Below are positions 25,101 to 33,312 of a stretch of 64,000 nt of DNA, one piece after another. A program made the position numbers and the translations under genes. The stretch covers positions 1 to 64,000 of the forward strand of contig NZ_FMXR01000018.1 of assembly GCF_900104415.1 (NCBI RefSeq), written 5' to 3'. Origin of the DNA: Eubacterium oxidoreducens (GTDB lineage Bacteria > Bacillota > Clostridia > Lachnospirales > Lachnospiraceae). How positions within the stretch are numbered: the first letter of the stretch is position 1; every line of letters starts with the position of its first letter. The notes beneath the pieces are model-generated. The model was not told the DNA's origin and did not search any database. It worked only from the letters and a program-made list of their open reading frames with translations.

Positions 25101-26123
25101 ATGAAACTCATCAATACAGAAGATGCGGTAGGACATGTGCTGTGCCATGACTTAACGCAGATTATTCCGGGTGTAACAAAAGACGCAGTATTTCGAAAAG
25201 GACATATCGTAACAGAGGAAGATATTCCGGTTCTTCTTTCCATTGGCAAGGAGCATTTGTATGTATGGGAGAAGCAAGAGGGGATGCTTCATGAAGATGA
25301 AGCAGCACAGATTTTGTTTGATATGTGTAAGAATGATTACCTGATTCCTTCTGAGACGAAGGAGGGTAAGATTGAGATTAAGGCCGGTATTGATGGCCTG
25401 TTTAAAGTGGATACCCAAAGATTAATGAAGCTAAATACCATTGGTGAGATGATGATTGCATCGCGTCATGGTAATTTCCCGGTTAAGAAAGGGGATAAGC
25501 TTGCAGGAACCAGAATTATTCCACTTGTGATTGAAGAGGAGAAGATGCGAAGAGCGCAGCAGGTGGTTGGAGAAGAACCACTTATGCAGTTGCTCCCATT
25601 TGGACATAAGAAAGCAGCTATTGTAACAACAGGAAGTGAAGTGTTCAAGGGACGCATCGAAGATAAATTTGGACCGGTCATCCGAAAGAAACTTGGCGAG
25701 TATGATGTCGAAGTGCTTGGTCAGTCAATTATGGATGACAAACAAGAGGAGATTACAAAAGAAATATTAAAATGGATTGACAAGGGCGCCGATATGATTG
25801 TGTGTACAGGCGGTATGAGTGTGGATCCGGATGATACAACGCCAAGTGCCATTAAAGGAACCGGAGCTAAGATTATATCATACGGAGCACCGGTGCTTCC
25901 GGGCGCAATGTTCTTGTTATCCTATTATAAGGGAAGTATTCCGATTATGGGACTTCCGGGATGCGTTATGTACGCAGCCAGAACGATTTTCGATTTGGTT
26001 TTGCCACGCGTAATGGCAGGTGAGATTTTGGATCAGGAAGAACTGGCAAAATATGGACATGGCGGACTGTGTCTGGGATGCGAGGAATGTACATTCCCGA
26101 ATTGCGGATTCGGTAAAGCCTAA
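25101..26123 (+). CDS. Molybdopterin-binding (MoeA/MogA-like) domain protein with cysteine-rich tail
   Basis: The protein of 340 residues contains an MPT-binding domain: AAIVTTGSEVFKGRIEDKFG, then IVCTGGMSVDPDDTTPSAIK and the PIMGLPGCVMYAARTIFDLVLPR region. The N-terminal half (INTEDAVGHVLCHDLTQIIPG) resembles the MoeA N-terminus. The C-terminus ends in LGCEECTFPNCGFGKA, a compact cysteine cluster that could bind metal. Relatives act in molybdenum-cofactor assembly or sense it. No molybdoenzyme or other moa/moe gene is in the window, so the role is open. A TATAAT at 25023-25028 is a likely -10 box. Confidence 0.8.
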   Translation: MKLINTEDAVGHVLCHDLTQIIPGVTKDAVFRKGHIVTEEDIPVLLSIGKEHLYVWEKQEGMLHEDEAAQILFDMCKNDYLIPSETKEGKIEIKAGIDGLFKVDTQRLMKLNTIGEMMIASRHGNFPVKKGDKLAGTRIIPLVIEEEKMRRAQQVVGEEPLMQLLPFGHKKAAIVTTGSEVFKGRIEDKFGPVIRKKLGEYDVEVLGQSIMDDKQEEITKEILKWIDKGADMIVCTGGMSVDPDDTTPSAIKGTGAKIISYGAPVLPGAMFLLSYYKGSIPIMGLPGCVMYAARTIFDLVLPRVMAGEILDQEELAKYGHGGLCLGCEECTFPNCGFGKA

Positions 26124-26146
26124 GATAGTAAAAGGAAGGATAAGGA

Positions 26147-27382
26147 ATGAAACGAATAAGCATGAAGGCGAGAAACAAAGTCGTTTCTGCGGTTGCAATA
26201 GCAGCACTTGCAATGGCTCCATTTTCCGGAACCACGGCAATGGCGTCGACAATTTCTGATGCACAAAGTAAGATTAATGATGCGCAAAGCAGTTTGGATG
26301 AAGTGACGGATTCGATTTCTGACATTGAATCGGAACAAAGTGAGTTGCAAAGTGAGATTGAGTCGCTTGATGCAGAACTGGTGAATCTTCTTGTTGATAT
26401 GGATGTTCTTGAGGAAGAACTTGCAAGCAAGAATGAGGAGCTTAAGCAGGTGGAAGAAGATCTTGTTGCGGCACAGGAAAAAGAAGATGCGCAGCATGAT
26501 GATATGACAAAACGAATTCAGTTCATGTATGAGAGCGGAGACAATTCTTTATTGACTTCGATTCTGGAATCGAAATCATTGGCTGAAGTGCTGAATCGTA
26601 TTCAGTATTACTCAGATGTATATGATTATGACCGTGATCTTTTGGAAGAATATGAAGAGACCAAGCAGCAGGTTGCAGAATTAAAAGAGCAGGTTGAGTC
26701 CGAGAAGGCTGAGCTAGAAGAGATGCAGGCGCAATACGAAGAGCAGGAAGCGAATCTCAATACCATGATTGCCGAGAAGGAAAGTCAGGTTAGTGATTTC
26801 GCATCGCAGCTTGCACAGGCCAAAGAACTTGCAGCAAAATATAAATCTACCATTTCACAGCAAAATGCAGTCATTAAAGCAGAACAGGAAAAGGCAGCAG
26901 CTGCTGCTGCGGCACAGAGCAGCTCTTCTTCAAGCAGCAGTTCCTCATCATCAAGTTCTTCTTCGAGCAGCTCAAGTTCTTCGGATGAGAGTAGTTCTTC
27001 AAGCAGCGGAAGCTCCGATCCGGGATATTCGACGAGTGTAAGCGGTTCGGCAGTTGTCAATTATGCATTGACATTTGTTGGAAATAAATATGTCTGGGGC
27101 GGAACGGACCCGAATACAGGAGCGGATTGTAGCGGATTTACGCAGTATGTATTTAAGCATTTTGGAATCTCTCTTCCAAGAACCTCCAGTGCACAGCGCT
27201 CGGCCGGAAAAGAAGTCAGCTATGCAAATGCAAAAGCAGGCGATTTAATCTGCTATAGTGGCCATGTGGCAATCTACATGGGGAATGGATGCATCGTTCA
27301 TGCATCAAATTCAAAGACCGGTATTATATCCGGAACATCCGCAACATATAGAACGATTCTTTCTGTACGACGTGTACTGTAA
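26147..27382 (+). CDS. Secreted coiled-coil NlpC/P60 endopeptidase (PcsB/CwlO-like)
   Basis: The protein of 411 residues has a signal peptide (about 1-35), a long N-terminal coiled coil (about 36-245, rich in alternating Glu/Gln/Ala/Ser), a short poly-serine linker and a C-terminal NlpC/P60 domain with C328 (GADCSGFTQYVF) and H373 (GHVAIYMG). This layout matches PcsB and CwlO, whose coiled coil is engaged by FtsX to switch on peptidoglycan cleavage. With ftsEX encoded about 6 kb away, it is a plausible partner, though this is inference. The poly-serine linker resembles that of the SH3 hydrolase at 11607. Confidence 0.9.
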   Translation: MKRISMKARNKVVSAVAIAALAMAPFSGTTAMASTISDAQSKINDAQSSLDEVTDSISDIESEQSELQSEIESLDAELVNLLVDMDVLEEELASKNEELKQVEEDLVAAQEKEDAQHDDMTKRIQFMYESGDNSLLTSILESKSLAEVLNRIQYYSDVYDYDRDLLEEYEETKQQVAELKEQVESEKAELEEMQAQYEEQEANLNTMIAEKESQVSDFASQLAQAKELAAKYKSTISQQNAVIKAEQEKAAAAAAAQSSSSSSSSSSSSSSSSSSSSSSDESSSSSSGSSDPGYSTSVSGSAVVNYALTFVGNKYVWGGTDPNTGADCSGFTQYVFKHFGISLPRTSSAQRSAGKEVSYANAKAGDLICYSGHVAIYMGNGCIVHASNSKTGIISGTSATYRTILSVRRVL

Positions 27383-27414
27383 GAGGATAGATAAAAAGGA
27401 GATGAAAGAGCACC

Positions 27415-27852
27415 ATGCAGATGGAGCAATTACAAAAAGACATGATCGCGGCAATGAAGGCGAAGGATAAGCCAAGAAAGGATGCAATTTCTTCGGTTGT
27501 ATCAGCGGTTAAGAAAGTGGCAATCGATGAAGGTTGCAGAGATGATATCAAGGAAGAACTTGTTGACAGAGTCATCTTGAAGGAGTTAAAGTCTGTCAAG
27601 GAACAGATAGACACCTGTCCGGCAGACAGACAAGACTTAAAAGCGGAATATCAGCTGCGTTATGATGTTATTAACGAATATGCACCGCAGCTTATGAGTG
27701 AAGATGAAGTAAAAGCGGTATTGACAGAGAAATTTGCAGATGTGGTTGCAACAAAGAATAAAGGTCAGATCATGAAGGCTGTTATGGCTGAGCTGAAAGG
27801 CAAGGCGGATGGCAAGGTGATTAATCAGGTTGTATCGCAGCTGTGTCAGTAG
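27415..27852 (+). CDS. GatB/YqeY domain protein
   Basis: The protein of 145 residues has the YqeY pattern, with an N-terminal helix (MEQLQKDMIAAMKAKDKPRKDAI) and a C-terminal region ending DGKVINQVVSQLC, as in the GatB/YqeY tail. YqeY resembles the C-terminal part of aspartyl/glutamyl-tRNA amidotransferase subunit B. Its exact role in free form is not known. A GGAG sequence precedes the ATG at 27415. It follows the NlpC/P60 gene by 32 bases and may be in the same transcript. Confidence 0.9.
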   Translation: MQMEQLQKDMIAAMKAKDKPRKDAISSVVSAVKKVAIDEGCRDDIKEELVDRVILKELKSVKEQIDTCPADRQDLKAEYQLRYDVINEYAPQLMSEDEVKAVLTEKFADVVATKNKGQIMKAVMAELKGKADGKVINQVVSQLCQ

Positions 27853-27874
27853 AGGTTGGGGAAACGTTTTTTCG

Positions 27875-28603
27875 ATGAAATTAAAGAAAACGAAACCGAA
27901 TCGGATAAAGATTATGCGATATTGGCAGTTTGCGATTATCCTTGCGATTGTCGCAACTGCCCTTTATATTTATATCCGAAATCAACATATTGGGCAAAAT
28001 AAAGTATTTGATGTCGCATCGCATATGGACGAGACGGTTGTGACGGTTGATGGTGTTGAGCTTACCATGACCGATATGATGTTCTATATCACCTATGAGG
28101 AAAATCAGGTAGAACAAAAAGCGAAAGTGTACAATCCAAAGGATACGAACGAATATTGGAATCTTCATGTAAATGGCAAATTCGTTCGTTTAGAAGCGCA
28201 GGACTATATCATTGAGATGGCGGTGCACGATGAAATCTTCTATACGAAAGCGGTAGAAGAAGAGCTGGAGTTAAGTGCGAACGACCAGGAATATCTCGAC
28301 GCGAAGAAAAGCGACTTCTGGGATGATTTGGATGATGAGCAGTACGAGAACTTAGAGCGGCTGTCGATTACAAAAGAGCAGCTTAATGAAGCTATGTTTC
28401 GAGCGACGCTTGCACAAAAATACCAGGAACAGCTGCAGGAAGAAGGCAGCAGTGAATATGATTTTGATGACTACAACGCCGATGGGTATGCATATGAACA
28501 GATTTTAGAAAGCGAGCATACCTACAGTGTAAACGAAGAACTCTGGGATGAGGTTTCCATTGGAAACGTCACGTATACACATGGCGCTGAATATAATAGA
28601 TAA
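27875..28603 (+). CDS. Membrane-anchored protein with SurA/PrsA N-terminal-like region
   Basis: The protein of 242 residues begins with basic residues and one membrane segment (AIILAIVATALYIYI). An exported acidic domain follows: VVTVDGVELTMTDMMFYITYEENQV, resembling the N-terminal part of SurA/PrsA-type chaperones (VNG..IT..D). No peptidyl-prolyl isomerase domain follows. It may be a small exported chaperone or an unrelated protein. The ATG at 27875 has only a weak GGGG-containing site. It sits 11 bases before the methionine aminopeptidase gene. Confidence 0.55.
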   Translation: MKLKKTKPNRIKIMRYWQFAIILAIVATALYIYIRNQHIGQNKVFDVASHMDETVVTVDGVELTMTDMMFYITYEENQVEQKAKVYNPKDTNEYWNLHVNGKFVRLEAQDYIIEMAVHDEIFYTKAVEEELELSANDQEYLDAKKSDFWDDLDDEQYENLERLSITKEQLNEAMFRATLAQKYQEQLQEEGSSEYDFDDYNADGYAYEQILESEHTYSVNEELWDEVSIGNVTYTHGAEYNR

Positions 28604-28614
28604 GAGGTTATAAG

Positions 28615-29490
28615 ATGGCAGAAAAGCTTGGAAGAAACGATCCGTGTTGGTGTGGTAGCGGAAAGAAGTACAAAAAGTGTCATGAGGCATTTGACGAGAA
28701 GATTGAAGTGTTCAGACAGCAAAAGAAACTGGTGCCTCCAAGAAGCATCATTAAGACACCGGAGCAGATTGAAGGAATTAAGGAAAGTGCGAAGATTAAT
28801 ATTGCAGTGCTTGATTACGTCGCAGAGAATATTAAGGTTGGCATGAGTACGGAAGAAGTTAATACTCTGGTACATGAAAAGACGGTGGAGCTTGGAGGGA
28901 TTCCGGCACCGCTTGATTTTGAAGGGTATCCTAAGAGTGTGTGTACGTCGATTAATGATGAGGTATGCCATGGAATTCCATCGGAGGATATCATTTTACA
29001 AGATGGAGATATCGTCAATGTAGATGTTTCGACAGAATATAACGGATATTTTTCCGATTCTTCGAGAATGTTCCTGATTGGAAATGTAAGCGAAGAGAAG
29101 AAAAAACTTGTGCAGGTTACAAAAGAATGTGTGGAGCTTGGGCTTAAGCAGGTAAAGCCATGGGGATTTCTTGGAGATGTCGGCGCAGCAGTCAACGAAC
29201 ATGCCAAGAAAAATGGATATACAGTTGTGCGTGAGATTGGTGGACATGGAATCGGACTTGAATTTCATGAAGAGCCATGGGTTGGATTTACAACTCGCCC
29301 GGGAACGAGAATGCTGATGGTTCCGGGAATGTGCTTTACGATTGAACCGATGGTTAACATGGGAAAAGCAGATATTTATGTGGATGATGACAATGGCTGG
29401 ACGGTTTACACCGAAGATGGTCAGCCGTCTGCACAGTGGGAGATTCAGGTTGTCGTAACGGAAGACGGAGCTGAAGTAATCAGTTGGTAA
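28615..29490 (+). CDS. map: Type I methionine aminopeptidase with N-terminal SEC-C motif
   Basis: The enzyme of 291 residues removes the start methionine from new proteins. Residues 1-25 carry a SEC-C zinc motif (KLGRNDPCWCGSGKKYKKC: C11, C13, C22, H23), which probably binds metal and the ribosome. The catalytic domain shows the metal ligands in IVNVDVSTEYNGYFSDSSR, GHGIG, TIEPM and WEIQVVV. The SEC-C extension is typical of Clostridia-type MetAP1. The gene is followed by a strong hairpin terminator. Confidence 0.95.
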   Translation: MAEKLGRNDPCWCGSGKKYKKCHEAFDEKIEVFRQQKKLVPPRSIIKTPEQIEGIKESAKINIAVLDYVAENIKVGMSTEEVNTLVHEKTVELGGIPAPLDFEGYPKSVCTSINDEVCHGIPSEDIILQDGDIVNVDVSTEYNGYFSDSSRMFLIGNVSEEKKKLVQVTKECVELGLKQVKPWGFLGDVGAAVNEHAKKNGYTVVREIGGHGIGLEFHEEPWVGFTTRPGTRMLMVPGMCFTIEPMVNMGKADIYVDDDNGWTVYTEDGQPSAQWEIQVVVTEDGAEVISW

Positions 29491-29503
29491 TTATGAGAGG
29501 AAA

Positions 29504-29559
29504 GGTATGAGTGGTTTTGGTGCGATTAAAAAAGCAACAACATTGCTCATATCTTTTTT
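29504..29559 (+). terminator. Rho-independent terminator after map
   Basis: A stem of about 20 base pairs (GGTATGAGTGGTTTTGGTGC with GCAACAACATTGCTCATATC, several G-U pairs) is followed by six T residues. Confidence 0.75.
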
Positions 29560-29623
29560 GTTTTTAATAAATTCTTAAAAAGATTGGTTAGCGGATGTTA
29601 AAATGCCGCTTATAGAATAAACA

Positions 29624-29637
29624 TATGATTAATCATA
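29624..29637. promoter_or_regulatory. Perfect palindrome before the response regulator gene
   Basis: TATGATTAATCATA is a perfect 14-base palindrome ending just before the AAGGAG site of the response regulator. It could be an operator for autoregulation, but this is unproven. Confidence 0.4.
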
Positions 29638-29652
29638 AGGAGAATTGAGATT

Positions 29653-30351
29653 ATGCATCAGATTTTGGTAGTAGATGATGAACAGGATATTCGCAATGCA
29701 CTGCGCATTTATTTGGAAAGTGAAGGGTATCAGGTACTCGAAGCAAAGGATGGAAAAGAGGCGGTGGAGATTGTCAAAAACGGACAGATTGCATTGGTCT
29801 TGCTGGATGTGATGATGCCGGTAATGGATGGAATCAGTGCAATGGCGAAGATGAGAGAAGAGTCGAATGTCCCGATTATCATGCTGACGGCCAAGGGTGA
29901 GGATACGGATAAGGTACTTGGGTTAAATGTCGGTGCGGACGATTATGTAACAAAACCATTTAATCCGGTGGAGCTTCTTGCGCGAGTGAAGTCGCAGATT
30001 CGCCGCTATACAAAATTAGGGGATGCACATGGCTCGGCGGCCGAAGAAGGAAGTGTCTATGCAGTAGGTGGCATTGAACTAAATGATATCAGCAAGCAGG
30101 TAACGCTTGACGGAGAAAAGGTATCACTGACTCCGCGCGAATATGACATTTTAAAATTTCTGATGGAGCATCCGGGGCAGGTATTTTCGCCAAAACAAAT
30201 CTACGAGCAGGTCTGGAACGATCCGGCATACGGAGCGGAGAATACCGTTGCGGTTCATATTCGTCATCTACGGGAGAAGATTGAGTATGACAGTGCCAAT
30301 CCAAGGCACCTTGTAGCTGTGTGGGGACATGGTTACAAGATGGAAAAGTAA
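29653..30351 (+). CDS. OmpR-family response regulator
   Basis: The protein of 232 residues has an N-terminal receiver domain (DD at 8-9 in VVDDEQDIRNAL, phospho-acceptor D in VLLDVMMP, K in DDYVTKPF) and a C-terminal winged helix DNA-binding domain (LTPREYDILKFLMEHPGQVFS, ending VAVHIRHLREKI). It is phosphorylated by the sensor kinase encoded next and controls promoters that cannot be named. AAGGAG precedes its ATG. Confidence 0.95.
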   Translation: MHQILVVDDEQDIRNALRIYLESEGYQVLEAKDGKEAVEIVKNGQIALVLLDVMMPVMDGISAMAKMREESNVPIIMLTAKGEDTDKVLGLNVGADDYVTKPFNPVELLARVKSQIRRYTKLGDAHGSAAEEGSVYAVGGIELNDISKQVTLDGEKVSLTPREYDILKFLMEHPGQVFSPKQIYEQVWNDPAYGAENTVAVHIRHLREKIEYDSANPRHLVAVWGHGYKMEK

Positions 30352-30366
30352 AAGGAGAAATTGAGT

Positions 30367-32763
30367 ATGAAAATAAAAAATACATGGGTACGCGCAATTG
30401 TGATTGTGATATGTATCCTGATTTCTGTAGTAGGAAGCATGAGTATTGCCCTTCTGGCTGTACTGCAAAGCACCGGGGTCTATTCGGGATCGAGTGCAAG
30501 CACATCGACGCAGCTGTATAACGATGCCAAAGAGCGCACAGCTCAGCTGTTGTTATATGAAAATAATCCTACAAATGAAGACGCTTATCAAGGATCCATA
30601 TTGGAAGATCAAGGGATTCGGTTTGGTGTTATTAAGACAGATAATGGAGCCCTGACAGATGATATGTTGGCCGATTCGAGCCGGTATGTCTACTCAACGC
30701 TAGAAGAGGCGGATTATAAAGACGTCGACCAGCTAGACACTTGTCTTCTTGAGTGGGGAGCGATGACCACGAGCGTTCCGGTGGAATATTTTTATGAGGA
30801 TCCACAGGTGATCCAGGGCCAGGAGTATATGGGGGAGGAACAGGTAACAGGATTCGTCTATGATGATTTATCCGGGAGCTTATATATCTGCGTTGGAGAT
30901 CGGTATTTTTCCACAGTAGCTTTCACAGCCAGTGAAGAAGAGATTAAAGAATGGAAGAGTAATGTTGTATCCCTACAATATGAGACAAGAAAACAAGGCA
31001 ATCAGACGCTGCTAAAAGTAGGGAATTCCTATTATTCAACTTATAGCGGAAGTGACTATCTTGAGTTTTCGCTTGATGGTGGATATGATTATGCCGTGGC
31101 AACGAAAGATGTTGCGAGTTGTTCAGATGATAATGGAATAAATGGTGTGACTTATGATGAGGGATGGATTGACGGACTAAACCAATATAGTGCAGAAGAA
31201 CTGTATGTTACAGGTGGAAACAAAGCAGATTCAACGATGCAAACATACGCAGTTGTATTTGCAGATGCAAATGGCCTTGCAAATCGCGCGGCGTCGATGA
31301 ACCGGTATGATTATTTTGCACAGGCAAATTTCGTGGAAAGTATTTCCGAAAGTGGAAGAATTATTATTCCATTTGTGATTGTAGCATGTCTGGTAGTTGG
31401 GGTATTGCTCTTTGCTATATTAATACAATCGGCAGGATGCCGTGCTGACCATGATGAGGTGACGCCGCGTACGATTGACGAGCTTCCAATGGATGTATTT
31501 ACCGTGCTTACCGTTATGGGAGTCGGAATCGGGGTGATACTGTTTTGTGCATTTTCAAAATGTTCCGGATCATCTGCCATCGTACTAATGTGCATTGTGG
31601 TTGCACTTGTAGCATGGCTGATTATTGCCTGGGCAATGAGTTTATCGGTGAACCGAAAGCTGCATAGAGTCGGTAAGAAGTCTTTGATTGGAAGACTGGT
31701 AATCTTCATTATACACAGTCAGCTAAACGCACAGCAAAAGGCTACGCTGACGCAGATAAAAGGTCCGGTGTGGTTAGTCTTTGGTATATTTGTTGTACTG
31801 GAAATAATCGGAGTCGCAGTCTTTTGTGAATCTGCATTTACAGCAATGTTTTGGGTGCTTTGGCTGGTGGAGAAAATCATCTTTGCTTTGCTGCTTGGCA
31901 AGATCTTAAAACAGTATGCGTCTCTTCGCATTGCGGCGCAGAAAATTGCATTGGGAGAGATTGAATATCAGGTAGATACCTCGAAGATGTTTCCGGGGCT
32001 TAATGCTCACGGAAATGATTTAAATCATATTGCTGAGGGTCTGCAAAATGCGGTCGCAGACAGGATGCGTTCAGAAAGAATGAAGACGGAGCTGATTACA
32101 AATGTATCGCACGATATCAAGACGCCGCTGACATCGATTATCAATTATGTAGACCTTCTTCGTAAGGAAGATCTGGATAATGAAAATGCACGCCAATACT
32201 TAGAAGTGCTCTCTAGACAGTCTGACAGGTTGAAGAAATTAATTGAGGATTTATTGGAAGCTTCGAAGGCTTCGACCGGTAATCTTAAGATGGATTTTGA
32301 GCGGCTGCATGTGGGCGTAATCTTAACCCAGGTGATTGGAGAATTTGAAGAACGTCTTTTGGAAAAGGGAATTACGTTAAGAGTGCAAGATGCCGATTCG
32401 GATACCGAGATCCTGGCAGATGTAAGGCATTTGTGGAGGGTTTTTGATAACTTAATGACCAACATTAATAAATACGCACAAGAGCAGACTAGAGCTTATA
32501 TTAATCTGAAAGAAGAAGATGGATATGTGGTCATTACATTTTTAAATACTTCCAAGGAAGAGCTGAATATTTCGGCAGAAGAGCTGGTGGAACGTTTTGT
32601 GCGTGGAGATGAGTCAAGAAATACCGAAGGAAGCGGACTTGGGCTTTCGATTGCCCGTTCACTTACGGAGCTTATGAAGGGACAGATGCAACTTGCGATT
32701 GAAGGTGATTTGTTTAAGGTGATTTTGAAATTTCCGATGGCACTTCCAGAAGGGAAGCAGTAA
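30367..32763 (+). CDS. Sensor histidine kinase with large membrane region
   Basis: The protein of 798 residues has an N-terminal membrane segment, an extracellular sensor domain (about 35-320) and a block of several membrane segments (about 325-510). Histidine kinase domains follow: HisKA with H582 (NVSHDIKTPLTS), then HATPase with the N-box WRVFDNLMTNINKYA and G-box EGSGLGLSIARSL. The unusual central membrane block between sensor and kinase could be a second sensing unit. It follows the response regulator by 15 bases and is its likely partner. The signal is unknown. The ATG at 30367 is preferred over a TTG two codons earlier. Confidence 0.9.
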   Translation: MKIKNTWVRAIVIVICILISVVGSMSIALLAVLQSTGVYSGSSASTSTQLYNDAKERTAQLLLYENNPTNEDAYQGSILEDQGIRFGVIKTDNGALTDDMLADSSRYVYSTLEEADYKDVDQLDTCLLEWGAMTTSVPVEYFYEDPQVIQGQEYMGEEQVTGFVYDDLSGSLYICVGDRYFSTVAFTASEEEIKEWKSNVVSLQYETRKQGNQTLLKVGNSYYSTYSGSDYLEFSLDGGYDYAVATKDVASCSDDNGINGVTYDEGWIDGLNQYSAEELYVTGGNKADSTMQTYAVVFADANGLANRAASMNRYDYFAQANFVESISESGRIIIPFVIVACLVVGVLLFAILIQSAGCRADHDEVTPRTIDELPMDVFTVLTVMGVGIGVILFCAFSKCSGSSAIVLMCIVVALVAWLIIAWAMSLSVNRKLHRVGKKSLIGRLVIFIIHSQLNAQQKATLTQIKGPVWLVFGIFVVLEIIGVAVFCESAFTAMFWVLWLVEKIIFALLLGKILKQYASLRIAAQKIALGEIEYQVDTSKMFPGLNAHGNDLNHIAEGLQNAVADRMRSERMKTELITNVSHDIKTPLTSIINYVDLLRKEDLDNENARQYLEVLSRQSDRLKKLIEDLLEASKASTGNLKMDFERLHVGVILTQVIGEFEERLLEKGITLRVQDADSDTEILADVRHLWRVFDNLMTNINKYAQEQTRAYINLKEEDGYVVITFLNTSKEELNISAEELVERFVRGDESRNTEGSGLGLSIARSLTELMKGQMQLAIEGDLFKVILKFPMALPEGKQ

Positions 32764-32794
32764 AGGAAACTCCCACAAAGCCTCTCTTATGTGC

Positions 32795-32800
32795 TATAAT
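32795..32800 (+). promoter_or_regulatory. Extended -10 promoter element
   Basis: TGC TATAAT, an extended -10 box without a clear -35, lies before the small membrane protein gene at 32843. Confidence 0.45.
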
Positions 32801-32842
32801 GAACGCAGTGAGTAGGAGAGGTAACAGGAGGAACATTTACAG

Positions 32843-33055
32843 ATGAACGATCTATTTCGGAATATTTTAATTACCGTCATTTTGGTTGCAATTGTGGCGC
32901 TGATTGGACTTGGAATCTGGAAGATGCTGGTCAAGTATGCGAAGGAGCATCACACGATGGATGAGAATACATCGACCGATGAAGAGACAGAGGGAGCCGT
33001 AAGTGATGTATCAATGATTGATTTTGGTACATGTGTAGCAATGATTGAAGAATAA
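32843..33055 (+). CDS. Small membrane protein
   Basis: The protein of 70 residues has one membrane segment (about 7-30) and an acidic cytoplasmic or external tail rich in Glu, Asp and Thr. A strong GGAGG lies before the ATG. No family is recognised. It sits between the two-component system and the copper genes and has its own -10 element and terminator, so it is a real single-gene unit of unknown role. Confidence 0.6.
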   Translation: MNDLFRNILITVILVAIVALIGLGIWKMLVKYAKEHHTMDENTSTDEETEGAVSDVSMIDFGTCVAMIEE

Positions 33056-33059
33056 AAAA

Positions 33060-33103
33060 GACAGGACACAGAAACTTTTGAATTAAGTTTCCGTGTCCTG
33101 TTT
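33060..33103. terminator. Bidirectional terminator between small ORF and copA
   Basis: GACAGGACACAGAAACTT pairs with AAGTTTCCGTGTCCTGT around a short AT loop. The A-run on one side and the T-rich side allow use from both directions. Confidence 0.85.
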
Positions 33104-33105
33104 CA

Positions 33106-33312
33106 TTACTGAATCGATGTTACGGTATAACCGGCATCGGTTACGGCTTTGGTCAGTACTTCATCGCTGACATCGGCGCTTAGTTCACATACAGCGTTGT
33201 CTTTTTCGTGACTGGCTACAGCGCTTACGCCATCAATAGCGTTGAGTGCTTCGTTAACGCGTGCTTCGCAGTGCGGGCACATCATTCCCTCAATACCAAT
33301 TGTTTTCGTCAT
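33106..33312 (-). CDS. copZ: Nested CopZ-like copper chaperone (internal start within copA)
   Basis: From the in-frame ATG at 33312, the last 68 residues of CopA read [20 protein letters not shown] and so on, the size and shape of a free CopZ chaperone. AAAAGGAGG lies 8 bases upstream inside copA, a near-perfect Shine-Dalgarno site. The preceding region (about 745-785) is a charged linker rather than a domain. Translation could therefore produce both the full ATPase and a free soluble chaperone. Alternatively, the two genes have recently fused and the site is a relic. CopZ carries Cu(I) in the cytoplasm to CopA or CsoR. Confidence 0.65.
   Translation of the reverse strand: MTKTIGIEGMMCPHCEARVNEALNAIDGVSAVASHEKDNAVCELSADVSDEVLTKAVTDAGYTVTSIQ

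Noticed and set aside
29508-29580. Short open frame starting at an ATG after map (MSGFGAIKKATT...)
   Set aside because: It lies inside the strong terminator stem after map; the apparent frame is better explained by that hairpin.
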